The notes under the pieces were generated by a model. That model had not been told where the DNA came from, ran no database searches, and saw only the letters and a list, made by a program, of their open reading frames with translations. 64,000 nt of DNA from Escallonia rubra. Its lineage: Eukaryota; Streptophyta; Magnoliopsida; Escalloniales; Escalloniaceae. The stretch lies in the NCBI GenBank assembly GCA_033065855.1, contig JAVXUO010000092.1, positions 124,001 to 188,000 of the forward strand, in the 5' to 3' direction. The position numbers and the translations under genes are program-made. Every line of letters starts with the position of its first letter. Positions within the stretch are counted from its first letter, which is position 1. Below, in pieces: positions 1 through 11,820 of this stretch.

Positions 1-434
1 CGCCGAAAACTCCTTCGATCCTTCCCTTTTTTGTTCTCTCTCTTAGTCTCTCTCTCTCTCAAGGTAGGCTGACGAACCTTGAACAGGAGTCTTCGACGGC
101 TGCCCTAGTGTAAGTAGGTATATATATATATATATACCCTAAGGGGAAATCACAGAAAGTCCCTTACACTTTCAATAGTCGCTCAAATTTTTACTCAAAA
201 ATTTTATTATCACGAAATGGTCCAAAATAAAATCTTTACTATAATATATGTGCTAGGAAAATCATTAATGGGTTATTATGCTATACCACTTCACAAATTA
301 GCGCTAAAAGTATATCGATGCTAATAAAAATAATTTCGTCGCTAAAATACACGTCGATGCTAAGTATTTTTAAAAAAATATCGTCGCTAAAAATATTAAT
401 TTAATAAAAGTATTTTAGGGTTCGGGGTATTACA
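1..434 (-). repeat. LTR end (3' LTR of the minus-strand Ty3 element), cut by the window edge
   Basis: The plus strand ends in GGGTTCGGGGTATTACA. Its reverse complement, TGTAATACCCCGAACCC, is a typical plant Ty3 LTR start. Repeated CGTCGCTAAAA-type motifs occur at 300-400 and an (AT)n run at about 120-136. A similar LTR start is seen on the plus strand at 54089, so the family recurs in the window. Confidence 0.65.
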
Positions 435-450
435 TTCTCCCCACCTTATA
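435..450 (-). other. Polypurine tract of the Ty3 element
   Basis: Read on the minus strand this is TAAGGTGGGGAGAA immediately before the LTR start TGTAATACC. This is where plus-strand DNA synthesis is primed in LTR retrotransposons. Its position fixes the element's orientation as minus. Confidence 0.6.
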
Positions 451-773
451 AAAACTTCGTCCTCGAAAATTTACATACTTATAATATCCAAGGACTACGC
501 GTTCACTATATAACTCCCAAGCAAAAATGAATAACATCAATAGCAGCCCTGACAATTTCACAACTTCAAATATTCTACCATTTTATAAGGTTTAGATTAT
601 AACTTAGAATATGATGCCTCCGAATGAATCAATATATGAACGCATAAATGAAATAATCTGTTAGTGTACCTGGCACCACATCATTGGAAGTTGCAGCATC
701 CTGAGCAAACATAGCAAACAGTCTTGCTGATGTCCCAGGCCCTCTGCTCCTGCTGAGTCTGGGCCTGTGGAGT

Positions 774-1890
774 CTAGCCCTGTTGACTCTGACCTCCTCC
801 CGAACGAGGTGCACTACTCACTGCTAAACTGATCGTAGGTACAGGGCTGAGAGCTGATTGATTGTCCCACATTGAGGGACAATTTCGAACCTGATGCTCT
901 ACACTACCACATTTGAAACATCCTCTGGTAAGTCTGTAGCATGGTTTACCACCATGGCTCCTCCCACACATAGGACACATAACTGTAGAAAATGCCGACC
1001 CTGAACTCTGAATTGGTCTAGCTCCTGCGCTCTGTGCTCTTCTGAATTCGTCACTCTGCTTTGACCTAATTCCCTGAGCTTGCCCTATCCTCTGACTCTG
1101 AGCACCGGTTTACCACCATGGCTCCTCCCACACATAGGACACAGAACTGTCGAAAATGCCGACCCTGAACTCTGAATTGGTCTAGCTCCTGCGCTCTGTG
1201 TTCTTCTGAATTCGTCACTCTGCTTTGACCTAATTCCCTGAGCCTGCCCTATCCTCTGACTCTGAGCACCTTGTTATGTTGAATAAGAAAGCTTTTGGCG
1301 CTTATCAGCCTCCAAAGCTCTACTCTCCTCTCTATCCCTCTTTTGGCCACCTTGCCGTTGTCCAAACCTCTTCTTGCGGTCCGACCTAGATTCTTCCAAT
1401 GCACGTGCCAGATCGACGCACTCTATATAGCTCGATAATCGAGCAGAAATCGTTATATCTCTCAAACCAGGCTTGAGTCCCCACTCAAACTTTTGGCATC
1501 TATCAGCCTCCGTTGGTAACATCCTATCCGCAAATCTTGCCAGCCGCGAGAATCTCATCTCATACTCATCTACAGTCTCCCGATCTGCCAGAGTTACATT
1601 TACAAACTCTCTTAACATCTGCTGACGGTAATTTGTAGAGAAATACCGGTTGTTGAACAATTCCTTGAACTGTTCCCATGTTATCTCAACCTTTTGTTGA
1701 GGAGTCATACCAGTCTCCACCATCTTCCACCACTGGTCGGCCTCACCCCTCAGCTTGTTCACCACAAATTCCACCCTTTACTTGTCTACCTCTGTATGAT
1801 CCATTGATCCACTAAAATTTGAAGCATTCGGCTTGTTAAACTCACTCAGGGTACTTCCTTTTTAAGGTTATGGCTATGGCTGAATAGGGT
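774..1890 (-). pseudogene. Ty3/gypsy gag, C-terminal part (fossil)
   Basis: The minus strand encodes a retrotransposon gag core (GEADQWW near the N-terminal side, then the ELFNNRYFS block and the EYEMRFSRLARF block), a basic stretch, and a CCHC zinc knuckle (CFKCGSVEHQVRNC at about 880-930). Gag would form the virus-like particle, and the knuckle binds RNA. After the knuckle the frame reaches a motif like SNDVVPGT that normally leads into the protease, but no protease follows. The copy is broken in a few places, and a 164-bp tandem duplication (943-1270) lies in the knuckle region. The gag N-terminus is separated from this part by the hAT MITE at 1908-3243. Confidence 0.75.
943..1270. repeat. 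164-bp tandem duplication inside gag
   Basis: GGTTTACCACCATGGCTCC recurs at 943 and 1107, and the following about 160 bases match with a handful of substitutions. The duplication covers the gag zinc-knuckle flank. It looks like a local slippage or repair event after the element had decayed. Confidence 0.85.
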
Positions 1891-2314
1891 TTTGCATACC
1901 CTGCTGTTAGACCTGGCAAACGGGTATACCCGTCGGGGTACGGGTAAAACCCGGTCGGATCCGGATAAAAACGGTTCGGGTAATTTTTACCCGGGTTTTT
2001 ACGGGTAGGAATTTTCAGGATCCGTACCCTACCCTTGCGGGTAGGGTAATACCCACGGGTAAACAATTTAAATATTAATTTTTTTATAAACAGAATTTAA
2101 TTACTATAAAATAATAAAATACCAATCTAGGGCTATTTTTTTTCTCTTTTATTTCTTTTGCTTTTTCAGCCAATAACAATAACATGTTCGGTGTTTCCTC
2201 ATTTCACCAAAAAATAAAAATTATACATATCCCATTCCCCTCCCACAATCCAAAATAAAGCAAATTAAATTTCCAATATATATACAATCCTATTCCTATT
2301 TCCTACTAAGTACT

Positions 2315-2484
2315 AACAATCTAAAATACAACAACTACAACTAAAATACAACAACTAACAATCTAAAATACAACAACTACAACTAAAATACAACAACTAA
2401 CAATCTAAAATACAACAACTACAACTAAAATACAACAACTAACAATCTAAAATACAACAACTACAACTAAAATACAACAACTAC
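2315..2484. repeat. 42-bp minisatellite, 4 copies, inside the hAT MITE
   Basis: The unit AACAATCTAAAATACAACAA followed by CTACAACTAAAATACAACAACT repeats at 2315, 2357, 2399 and 2441 almost without change. It is AT-rich and non-coding. Confidence 0.9.
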
Positions 2485-2772
2485 ATGATCATATCATAAT
2501 TCATATGCACTTCTCCTAAAATAAAATAAAAAATTATATGCATAAATAATGAAAAATTAAATCTTCAATTCCTCGCAGAATTGGTGTCGATCGACGGTGA
2601 ATAGCGGCGTCGCGGTGGTGATGCAACTTCAGATCGGCGTTGGTTATGCAACTTCAGATCGGCGGTGGTGATGCAACTTCAGATCGGCGGTGGAGGCGGC
2701 GGCGCAAATCGGTGAGGTGGCGGCGCAGATCTGTGAGGTGGCGGCGCAGATCTGTGAGGGGGCTATGGAAGA

Positions 2773-2940
2773 CGGCGTGATGGCGGTCGACTGAGAGGGG
2801 AGGCGGCGATGGTAGAGAGGAAGGGGACGGCGTGATGGCGGTTGACGGTAGAGAGGAAGGGGACGGCGTGATGGCGGTTGACGGTAGAGAGGAAGGGGAC
2901 GGCGTGATGGCGGTTGACTAAGAGGGGCGGCGGCGATGGT
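2773..2940. repeat. 36-bp GC-rich minisatellite inside the hAT MITE
   Basis: GGCGTGATGGCGGTTGACGG with a TAGAGAGGAAGGGGAC tail repeats at 2829, 2865 and 2901, with a diverged copy at 2773. Upstream (2600-2760), shorter GGTGGCGGCGCAGATC-type repeats occur. No coding function is apparent. Confidence 0.8.
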
Positions 2941-3251
2941 ATAGAGGAAGGGGAGGGGACGGCGTGAGAGAGAGAGAGAGATGGGAGTCTGAGAGTGAGG
3001 TGAGAAGTGGGAAGAAGGGAGAGTGAATGTGATTACTGATTAGGGCACAAACACCCTTGTTATATACGAATAAAACCGGGTAAACCGGGTAACCCGCAAC
3101 CCGACCCGGACCGATCCGAAAATTACGGGTCGGTTCGGGTCCGGGTCCAATTTCAACGGGTAGGAAAAATGGCTACCCGTACCCGGGATTTTGGACCGGG
3201 TACGGATCGGGTAACGGATCCGGGCAACATTTTGTCAGGTCTACCTGCTGT

Positions 3252-3463
3252 TGATTAACCTGATTATGGGCCATGAATGCCAAAATATGATTCATGGTAT
3301 TCAGAGTTGCAGCCATGCATTCTGTATTTTGCTCATGTTTCTCTACATGGGGTGCTTCCCTAGTTGGGATCTCCTGATCTCTAGTAAGACCCCCAGTGCG
3401 ACCTCCCCGACCCTTGCCTAGGCCTCCACGACCCTTGGTACCAGCTCTACCTATACGGGCCAT
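3252..3463 (-). pseudogene. Ty3/gypsy gag, N-terminal part (fossil)
   Basis: The minus-strand frame starts with a basic, glycine-rich segment (MARIGRAGTKGRGG) and runs into an NTMNHILAFMAHNQ helix typical of the start of plant Ty3 gag. It stops being gag where the hAT element begins. It lies about 155 bases downstream (minus sense) of the primer-binding site, the expected place for a gag start. Confidence 0.65.
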
Positions 3464-3617
3464 ACTATAACAAATAGACTATTATCAGAGTCATCCACAA
3501 ACATTTCAAAAGGACAATATAATTTTTAAAGTTGAACGCAGACTCCCTGACTCTACCATCATTCCTACCCCACTCTCACAAGCCTAGGTACGAGTCTACA
3601 GAATCATGATACTTAAA

Positions 3618-3629
3618 GCTCTGACACCA
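3618..3629 (-). other. Primer-binding site (initiator-Met tRNA type)
   Basis: On the minus strand this reads TGGTGTCAGAGC, one base from the common plant retrotransposon site TGGTATCAGAGC. It sits 2-3 bases from the LTR edge at 3632. Confidence 0.75.
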
Positions 3630-3631
3630 AC

Positions 3632-6300
3632 TGTAACATCCCGAAATTTTCAGAACGTTAACATTCGCTCGAATCATTCACATACAGACGAAATTATCCT
3701 CATAACCCAATGAACAACCATTATCAGAGCAACTAAACCCTAAAATAGCTGTAATACTCTCAGTGTACAATCATACTTGGAAAATAAATTTAAACCTGAA
3801 TAATAAACTAGCAAAGTTCACCCACGCAGAGGTTCTAATAACCAATTCTAAACTAAAATTTCAATTTCCCTCGTTCGGCTCTTATCAATACCCAATGCGA
3901 TCTATGCATGGTTATCACCTGCGGAAAGGAAGACCAACGAGAGTGAGCTTTTGAGAGCTCAATAAGGTCGCTCAAACGAAGAAGTTACGAAATAATTCAC
4001 AGATGCAATTCAATGATAATTTTTCAAGAGTTTCAAAAGAATCATAAGTAGTTCGATCAGATATCAATAAAATTTTCAGATACGATGCAAACAATCACAT
4101 ATACTATTGAACATGAATGACTGCAAAGCCACACAGGCAATGCAAGGTAATCACTTAGCAAAGCCACAAAGGCGATGCTGGCTAACACTAATAATTATAT
4201 ATGCACTGGCTAGTCCAACAAGGCATTAGCCCACACCAATACACCGGCTAGTCTATCAAGGTTACAGCCCATACCAATACACTGACTAGTCCATCAAGGT
4301 ACTAGCCCACACCAAACACCAAATCCTCCAATACCCACCAACTTCGCCAAAACACATCAATGCCGAATCTCATGTCAATATACAGAATGACAACAATTCG
4401 ATATTACAATGATTAAATCGATGCACAATGAGAAATAAATATGAAACATCGAATAAGATTTCCAATAATCGAAACATGGCATGGTTATCACTAAAATTTC
4501 AATTTCCCTCGTTCGGCTCTTATCAATACCCAATGCGATCTATGCATGGTTATCACCTGCGGAAAGGAAGACCAACGAGAGTGAGCTTTTGAGAGCTCAA
4601 TAAGGTCGCTCAAACGAAGAAGTTACGAAATAATTCACAGATGCAATTCAATGATAATTTTTCAAGAGTTTCAAAAGAATCATAAGTAGTTCGATCAGAT
4701 ATCAATAAAATTTTCAGATACGATGCAAACAATCACATATACTATTGAACATGAATGACTGCAAAGCCACACAGGCAATGCAAGGTAATCACTTAGCAAA
4801 GCCACAAAGGCGATGCTGGCTAACACTAATAATTATATATGCACTGGCTAGTCCAACAAGGCATTAGCCCACACCAATACACCGGCTAATCTATCAAGGT
4901 TACAGCCCATACCAATACACTGACTAGTCCATCAAGGTACTAGCCCACACCAAACACCAAATCCTCCAATACCCACCAACTTCGCCAAAACACATCAATG
5001 CCGAATCTCATGTCAATATACAGAATGACAACAATTCGATATTACAATGATTAAATCGATGCACAATGAGAAATAAATATGAAACATCGAATAAGATTTC
5101 CAATAAACGAAACATGGCATTAAAGGCAAACGATGCACATTTCAACTATAACAGAGTTCAAAGAAAATTCAATAACAATATAGAAAAATATTTATGAGGA
5201 CAAATAGATGAAACTGGGTTCGGATAGAAATCTCTTACCTTAATCCAAGCTATGCACTGCTATTCAACTTGTTCAAAATCCTTGAGTTAACCTAAATTGA
5301 CAATTTAATTATCAGAATACACTCTAGTCTCATATACTATGAACTCAATACTACTTTCTTAAACGTTACTCGCTCCTACACTCTCAATCTAAACCCAAAA
5401 CGAAATGGATCCCTCTGATGGCCAACTTAACCAATAACTCCACAAGCCCCGTAAAGCATTAAGACATCCCAAACTTCATAGTAAATGCTTATAAAATAAT
5501 TTATAGCTTAAAACAGCATAATAAGTAATAATATGAGTTTTCTGAATATTTTTGAATAAAATAATTTTCTTAAATGCCAGAAAAAGCCCAAAAATAACAA
5601 TTAATTCTTCTAACTCAAATCAAAGTCCCATAATTTTTATGATATCTTAATAATATATAAGAAAATTACAGAAATAAAACTCAAAAAGCACCGAAACCAT
5701 TTTAAAATCATTTGTTTCGTTAAATCAAATGCGATACATGTTGAGGTACTAAATCAGCTTAGAAATTTATGAAACTTAGACTGAGTTGTCTTCTTACTAT
5801 AGAAACATTGCTGTAATTTTTTCAGAATTTAATATTAGTTGTAAATGCTCAAAACAAGTTTTAGAATAGCTGCACTTGCAAGTATATTAAAAATACCAAG
5901 CAATATCATAAAAATATGAAATTTTCACAGAAATTATAATCCTGTAAAGTTTCAAAATCTTTTGACGATTGTACAATACCCAACGCCACATGGTACAACT
6001 GTGCAAGCACAGTGTACCACTCCACTGCACAGGCCCATCACTGTGTACACCCGTTCTTCTTCCTTCCACCTTCTGTCCAACCCACTATATTTTCGAGAGC
6101 ACACACACACACACACACTCATTGCAGGTTGTTCACTCCCATTTCTCACACATAATACACTACATTCACATACACTATAACACACACACATGCATATTTG
6201 TTATACACACTGACATATACACAGCACATAAACACCACTATACATACATATATTCTAAACACACAACTCCCTTGCACCTCTCACACCCCCTGCCTTGAGA
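3632..6300 (-). repeat. LTR (5' LTR of the minus-strand Ty3 element), outer edge uncertain
   Basis: It begins TGTAACATCCCGAAATTTTC on the plus strand, the usual inner LTR edge of this family read backwards. It is AT-rich and contains a 638-bp tandem duplication (3853-5120). The expected partner of the 434 terminus (GGGGTATTACA) is not found to the right, so the outer part is probably truncated near 6300. (CA)n at 6100-6130 and an AT-rich patch at 6400-6500 lie at or beyond the margin. Confidence 0.55.
3853..5120. repeat. 638-bp tandem duplication within the LTR
   Basis: Sequence starting CTAAAATTTCAATTTCCC at 3853 restarts at 4491 and runs to about 5120 with only a few differences (for example CGGCTAGTC against CGGCTAATC). 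GCATGGTTATCAC occurs at the junction and also inside the unit, suggesting microhomology-mediated duplication. The event is young compared with the decayed gag. Confidence 0.9.
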
Positions 6301-6600
6301 TCCAGAATACTGACACCTCATAAGTGAAAGTGATGATATGACTCAGTTTTGTTCTCACCAACCGCCTCGGACGAAAGCAGACAGTTATAATGATGCTCTA
6401 ATACTATATATAGATATGTACAATATGTATATATGCATATATCTATCTACATCCCCACATCTAAATATATATGTGTATATATGTCTATCTATAGTATGTA
6501 TACATATATGTACATACGAACATATAAATGTACATGACTATATCTTTGGCCCTTACCATTCAAAGCTCTTATGGTATTCCTTGTATAGATAGAAGATGCC
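6301..6600. other. AT-rich junction with no recognised gene
   Basis: This holds short ATATATGTRTATAT-type runs and no coding similarity that I can recognise. It separates the minus-strand LTR from the plus-strand Tat element. Small reading frames here are made of low-complexity Tyr/Ile codons. Confidence 0.5.
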
Positions 6601-6619
6601 ATCAATAAAGGAACCATAT

Positions 6620-7032
6620 CTCGAAAGTGGAAGCCAAGGGCATCCCGTGCCAGCCCAATGAGCTATAATGCACAGCCTAAACTAGCCATGGCCAACAATG
6701 TCAACAATGTGCAAACACCTCGAGTAGTATCATGGGAAGCCACCACAGAGCAGAGAAGGAAGTTCACACTGGGAATGCATTATTGCCCAAAGTCTTCGAG
6801 TAGTCATTAAGAAGGGGAATAATATCTAAACTGCCGCATACCCCTACGATCAGTAGAGATACCAGAAGGGTATGATGTACATGAGTTTTGCGATTATCAT
6901 CAAGGGAAGGGCCATTCTATAAAGAGGTGCATTGTGCTTCGGCATGCCATTCAAGACCAAATTGACAAGGGTAAAGTCTCCCCTCCCGTGAAGCCGAATG
7001 TCCGAAAAAGAACCCTTGCCGCCTCACATGGT
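6620..7032 (+). pseudogene. Tat gag, C-terminal fragment (fossil)
   Basis: The plus strand encodes HEFCDYHQGKGHSIKRC at about 6885-6935. This is the Cys/His cluster seen near the end of Tat-lineage gag, followed by a LRHAIQDQIDKGK helix. Upstream coding is too decayed to delimit the start. Confidence 0.6.
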
Positions 7033-7579
7033 TAATTGCATCGATAATAGCTGACCAGTTATGGATCTGACCGTCTCTATTGTTCTAGCCAGCCAGCCAG
7101 TTTGGATGTCAATGTCAGCATATGATTCCTTACCGCAGTTTTGGAATGTGATTACATTGGAACATTTGATGGAAGGCGAGACCTTCATTGTTGAGGAAAA
7201 GCATGATGAAAAAACCAGATTCATGTTCCGACCCAATGTTGAGGTATCCCACCTAAACCTGATCAAGCGGAGTATACCAAGCCATACACCAGCCAACCAC
7301 ATCTGACCCGTTGTTTTCTCAAGACTTTCCCGATGATGAATTCCTTAGACAGTTGAAGAAAACCCAAGCCAACATTTTGATATGGGGATTACTGTCTGCC
7401 TCATACTCCCATTGCCAAGCCCTCATCAAACTACTCAACAAGGCCCAAATACCAATCCAAACCCACCCTGAAGACTTGTCCCAAGTGCTAAGGGCTTTAC
7501 ATTACGAAAATTCCTCACCTTTTCCAAGTCAGGCCTACCTAAATCAGGACCAAGCCATAATGACCCGCTCCATATCACC

Positions 7580-8220
7580 ATGAAAATGCTTGATAAAAGG
7601 GTTCCCTTAATCCTCATAGATAATGGTTCTGCTCTAAATGTTTGTCTTCTACTCACTGTTCAAGCCTTCGGCATTGACCCCTCAGAGTTCATCCATTCAA
7701 ACCAAGCTGTTTGAACAGTGAGTCGAAGGCTTGAACAAGTGCACCAGCTATTAGGTAAAAAAGGCACCAAAAAAGTGCACCACCCTCTACAGTGCACCAG
7801 AAGATCAAGTTTGTGTTGGATAATGTTGCGTTCACTATCATGGGAGTTTCACAGCTGCCTCAAATCTATTAGGTAAAAAAGGACAATGTTCAGGTGCCAC
7901 ATGATTCGTTGGATGTCCTGCTCAGTGTATTTATAATGGATAACCCAATTCAGTGTCTCGAGTATGAGGAAGTTTGTCACGGTGAAAACTTTTTCACCTT
8001 TCCCCTTATAGCAGTATGACTGTGCTCCATGTTGAGGAAGTTCTACTACTTCCCCGAAAAAGGCTTAAATCAGAACTGCCAAGGAATTCCTAGCTTTCCA
8101 GATTTTGAGAACAAAAAAACCAGTTCGGCTTGGGATATAAGCCGACCCAAAATGAGAGAAAGGAAGCCATCCGAAAACTGGCCTAGGCCAAGAAAGATAA
8201 GGAAAGTGATAGGCACGTGA
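7580..8220 (+). pseudogene. Tat protease and linker region (fossil)
   Basis: LILIDNGSALNVC at about 7608-7650 matches the aspartic-protease active-site block (D-[NTG]-G-S) of Tat elements. Downstream, phrases such as YFPEKGLNQNCQGI and FPDFENKKT match the linker between protease and RT in this lineage. The reading frame is broken several times. Confidence 0.6.
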
Positions 8221-8539
8221 ACATGAATAAGGTCCTCGCCATGAACGAGTGCTTTGTCCAAGAAGGAGAGAGTGGGCCCTTCTATAGATTTCCAGAGCCT
8301 GTTTACAATGTTGAGATCGGGAAGCAGATTAAAGGATTCAAGATATTCTACAACTACGAGTGGGTCAAAGATGAAGAATTGCTAATACAGACTGAGCCGA
8401 GTAGCGAAAGAGATTCAGATTGTATGGATTTGATGGATCCAAAAGTAATGACAACATGCTTCACTAATATGCTTATCTCGGTACTTATCTATGAAATGGA
8501 TGACCTGATCATAAGCACAACAAGCCTAATCATTCCAGC

Positions 8540-10060
8540 GTAGGCGATGCATGGAATTGGATGATCGAGTACGGACGGCTGACGGTGGGAGAGATTACAG
8601 AAGGGAGTCCTGCTATCAAAGATGCTCCAGAGCTAGAAGACTTGGATGCTTATGTCACCTTATCCAATTTAAATCTTCTCACCTACTATGTTTTTCTTGA
8701 CTATTTGATTGATAATATGATGATTGATTTGGATTATCTCTTGGTTACTAATATAGGTTATGATAAATTAATCAATTTAGTTAATGATGAGTCACATGTA
8801 ATGGAACCAGAAGAGAAAAAATATTTAAAAGAAATTAAAAATTATGAATCCAGTTGTGTCAAGCCAGTAGCCGAAGAAACAGTCAAAGTCAACATAGGTA
8901 CCCCCAAAAATGTAAAAGAAATCAAAATAAGGGCTACTCTAGATGACAAAGAAAGAGAAGAAATCATTGTACTCCTTAGGGAATTTATTGATGTCTGTTG
9001 TCTACCAGGACCTAAATCGAGCTTCTCCCATAGATGATTTCCTTTTGCCCATTATAGACCTGATTGTTGACAATACAACTAAGCATGAGTTACTTTCCTT
9101 AGTAGATTGCTTCGCAGGTACAACCAGATAAAGATGACCCCTGAAGATCAGGAGAAGATAGCCTTCACAACACCTGGGGTACCTTTTGTTACATCGTGAT
9201 GCCTTTTCGTATAAAGAATGCCAGAGCTACTTACCAGCGAGCCGCTACCACCCCATGATTCATAAGGAGGTGGAGGTGTATGTGGATGATATGATCATCA
9301 ACTCGAGATAGCGAGAAGATCATTGCACTGGGTTAAGAAAAAACTTTGAGAAGTTGAGGCAGTACAATGTGAGGCTAAACCCACAAAAGCATGTGGTCAG
9401 GGTTACAGCTGGCAAGTTGCTAGGTTTTATGGTGAGCAAACGAGGGATAGAAGTGGACCCTGCCAAGATTAAAGCCATAGTTGAGATGCACCCACCTAAG
9501 ATAGAGAAGGAGATCCGAGGGTTCTTGTGTAGAATCCAATGCATTAGCCGATTCATATCCCAACTGACCATCTGTGAGCCTGTGTTCAATTGTTGAAAAA
9601 TGATTCGACCAAAGAATGGAACCCCTTGTGCCAAGAATCCTTCGATAAGATCAAACAATACCTTAGCAACCCTTCAGTCTTAAGCTCGCCGATACCCGAA
9701 AGCTTTTTATTACTATACCTAACTGTACCGATACTGCAGTTGGAGCCATGTTAGCTCAGCATTTAGAGAATTATTTGCTTGAGAGAGCCATTTATTATGT
9801 CACTAATAAGCTAACCAAGGAGAGGTGAATTACTCAGCTTTAAAGAAGACGTGTGTATCTTTGGTTTGGGTAACGCAAAGATTGAGACATTACGTTATGG
9901 CATACCCTATCAGATTGGTGGCTATAATGGATCCCATGAAGTACATGTTTGATAAACCCGTCCTATCTAACCGCATAGCCAAATGGCTCTTTCTATTGAC
10001 CAAATTTGATATTATATATGTCACATAGAATGCAATCAAGGGAAAGGTCATGGCCGACTT
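8540..10060 (+). pseudogene. Tat reverse transcriptase and RNase H (fossil)
   Basis: VKEIKIRATLDDKEREEII at about 8900-8970 is the block before RT. VDDMIIN at about 9280 is the RT catalytic DD motif. LNPQKHVVRVTAGKLLGFMVS at about 9370-9430 is the RT thumb region. After it come RNase H phrases (ESFDKIKQYLSNPSVLS, LLLYLTV) and the connection block ending near 10030. The order and spacing fit a Ty3 pol. Several breaks interrupt the frame. Confidence 0.75.
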
Positions 10061-10129
10061 GTTAGCCAATTGCCCGACAGATGATACCAGTAGATGGGAG
10101 GCGAAGCTCTCATATGAAAGAGTATGTGT

Positions 10130-10390
10130 TGTCGATTCTGAAAAGAGGTGGCAATTATACTTTGATTGAGCAGCAAATAACAAACAATTTAGAGTAGGAA
10201 TATTGTTAATCTCACTGGACGGAGTTCATTCACCTATAGCAATCAAGCTGACTTTCAACACCACTAACAACACTGCCGAGTATGAAGCTTATATCATTGG
10301 TTTGGAGATGGTCCTAAACCTAGGAGTTCGAGAGCTTATAGTATATGGGGACTCAACATTGATCATGTACTAGATCTAAGGTATATGGAA
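10130..10390 (+). pseudogene. Second (archaeal-type) RNase H of the Tat element (fossil)
   Basis: The plus strand encodes TFNTTNNTAEYEAYIIGLEM and VRELIVYGDS, the NNTAEYEAL and DS blocks of the additional RNase H carried by Tat elements between the first RNase H and integrase. Its presence supports the lineage call more than any other part. Confidence 0.75.
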
Positions 10391-10799
10391 GATCAGGGAT
10401 GAACATCTATAATCATTGCATGCCCAGTTGATGAAAATTGTAGACCAGTTTGAAGATGTGTAATTCTATTACCTACCCTGGGGTAAGAACAATTTTGCCG
10501 ATGCCTCAGCCACCCTTACGTGGATGGTTAATATGCCCGAAGGACAGGAGATGGAACCATTTGTGATACTAAAGAAGGATCAACCTACGTTTGCCTTATG
10601 ATAGCACCCGTAGAAGAAGATAGAGTAGCCAAACCTTGGTATACCAATATACATAATCTTATTTGAGATGGAAAGTACCCCAAAGGATATTCCGTGAAAG
10701 ATCGAGTAGCTTTGAGAATATGGACAGCCTAGTTCATCATGTGCGACCAAAGATTGTATAAGAGACACTATAATGGATAACACCTCTTGTGTGTAATAG

Positions 10800-11820
10800 A
10801 GAGAATAATTAGATCATGAAGGATATACATGCAGGAGAGTGTGGGCCGCACATGAATGGTAGAATGCTAGCAAAAAAGATTATCCGACATGGATATTATT
10901 GGAGTACTATAGAGCATAACTGTGTTGAGTATGTAAAGAAACGTCAAGTGTATGCCAACCTACTGCGTCTCTCTCCCCGAGATCTATACAATATGACCTC
11001 CGTCGTCGTTCTCAGTTTAAGGAATAAAGGTGATATGGAAGATCAGCCCTAAAGCCTCTAATGGACACAAATTTATGTTGGTAGCCATAGATTATATCAC
11101 GAAGTGGGTGGAAGTCGCTATTTATGCTGTGCTTAATGCCAAAAAGGTGGCCCAGTTTATCCGAGTAAACATCATTTGCCGATATGGAGTGCCTTAAACC
11201 TAGCTAAAGAGTACGATATCATCCGACATCGTATGTCACCATATTGTCCACAGACCAATGGGGTTGTCGAAGCCGCTAGAACATCATGAGCATGCTTAGA
11301 AAAATGACGGATTCCTTTACGAGTTGGCCGGATAAGCTCCCCTACGCCTCTGAGGTTATACGACATTAACGAGAACATCGACTGGGGCTACCCCATATTC
11401 ACTAGTTTACAGCATGGAGAGAGTACCCAGCAGAATTGGAAATGGATTCTCTAAAAGTATTGTTGGAGAACCAGATAGCCGAGGAAGATTGGGTTAGGCA
11501 CAGTTTTGAAGAGTTGGTACTAGCGGATGAGAAAAGGCTAAAAGTGTTGTATCAAATCTAGGGTTATCAGAAGCGAATTGCCCGAGCCTTTGATAATCAA
11601 GTGAAGGGACGTGGTCTGAAAGAAGGAGATTTGGTGTTGAAAGAGAACATTGGATAAACCTAGAAACTGTAAGGAAAGTTCGAACCTAACTGGTGAGGTC
11701 CCTATATGGCAAATCATGACTGGGGTTGCAATGTTGTTGGTCAATTTAGATGGAATCGAGTTATCACAATTAATCAACCTAAACCGACTAAAGAAACATT
11801 ATTCTTGAGCTAGATTTGTA
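10800..11820 (+). pseudogene. Tat integrase (fossil)
   Basis: HAGECGPHMNGRMLAKKIIR with GYYWSTIEHNCVEYVKKRQV is the HHCC zinc-binding end. KFMLVAIDYITKWVEV is the first catalytic block, and CPQTNGVVEAA corresponds to the last. KGRGLKEGDLVLKEN near 11600-11640 is the GKY-type C-terminal block. The copy is broken in several places. Confidence 0.75.

Larger units (their letters stand above)
1908..3243. mobile_element. Non-autonomous hAT element (MITE) inserted in the gag
   Basis: The termini are TAGACCTGGCAAACGGG on the left and, read inward on the other strand, TAGACCTGACAAAATG on the right. A perfect 8-bp direct repeat CCTGCTGT flanks the element at 1900-1907 and 3244-3251, as expected for the hAT superfamily. 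The 1336-bp interior has no transposase coding. It is rich in ACGGGTACCC-type subterminal palindromes and contains two tandem arrays (2315-2484 and 2773-2940). An autonomous hAT elsewhere would have supplied the transposase. Short reading frames that start inside gag and run into this unit are artefacts of the insertion. Confidence 0.85.
1..6300 (-). mobile_element. Ty3/gypsy gag-only element (fossil), minus strand
   Basis: An LTR end closes at 434 in a TTACA terminus, followed by a purine-rich tract when read on the minus strand. A primer-binding site complementary to initiator-Met tRNA lies at 3618-3629, just before a second LTR that begins at 3632. Between the two, only gag-like coding is visible on the minus strand, and no RT, RNase H or integrase. 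This is either a non-autonomous gag-only derivative or an internally deleted Tekay/Del-like element. The left LTR runs off the window and the outer limit of the right LTR (about 6300) is not defined. The gag is broken in several places and a hAT MITE lies inside it. An old, inactive copy is the simplest reading. Confidence 0.7.

Noticed and set aside
5952-6298. Frames rich in His/Thr or Cys/Val on both strands
   Set aside because: They translate a (CA)n-rich tract and have no family resemblance.
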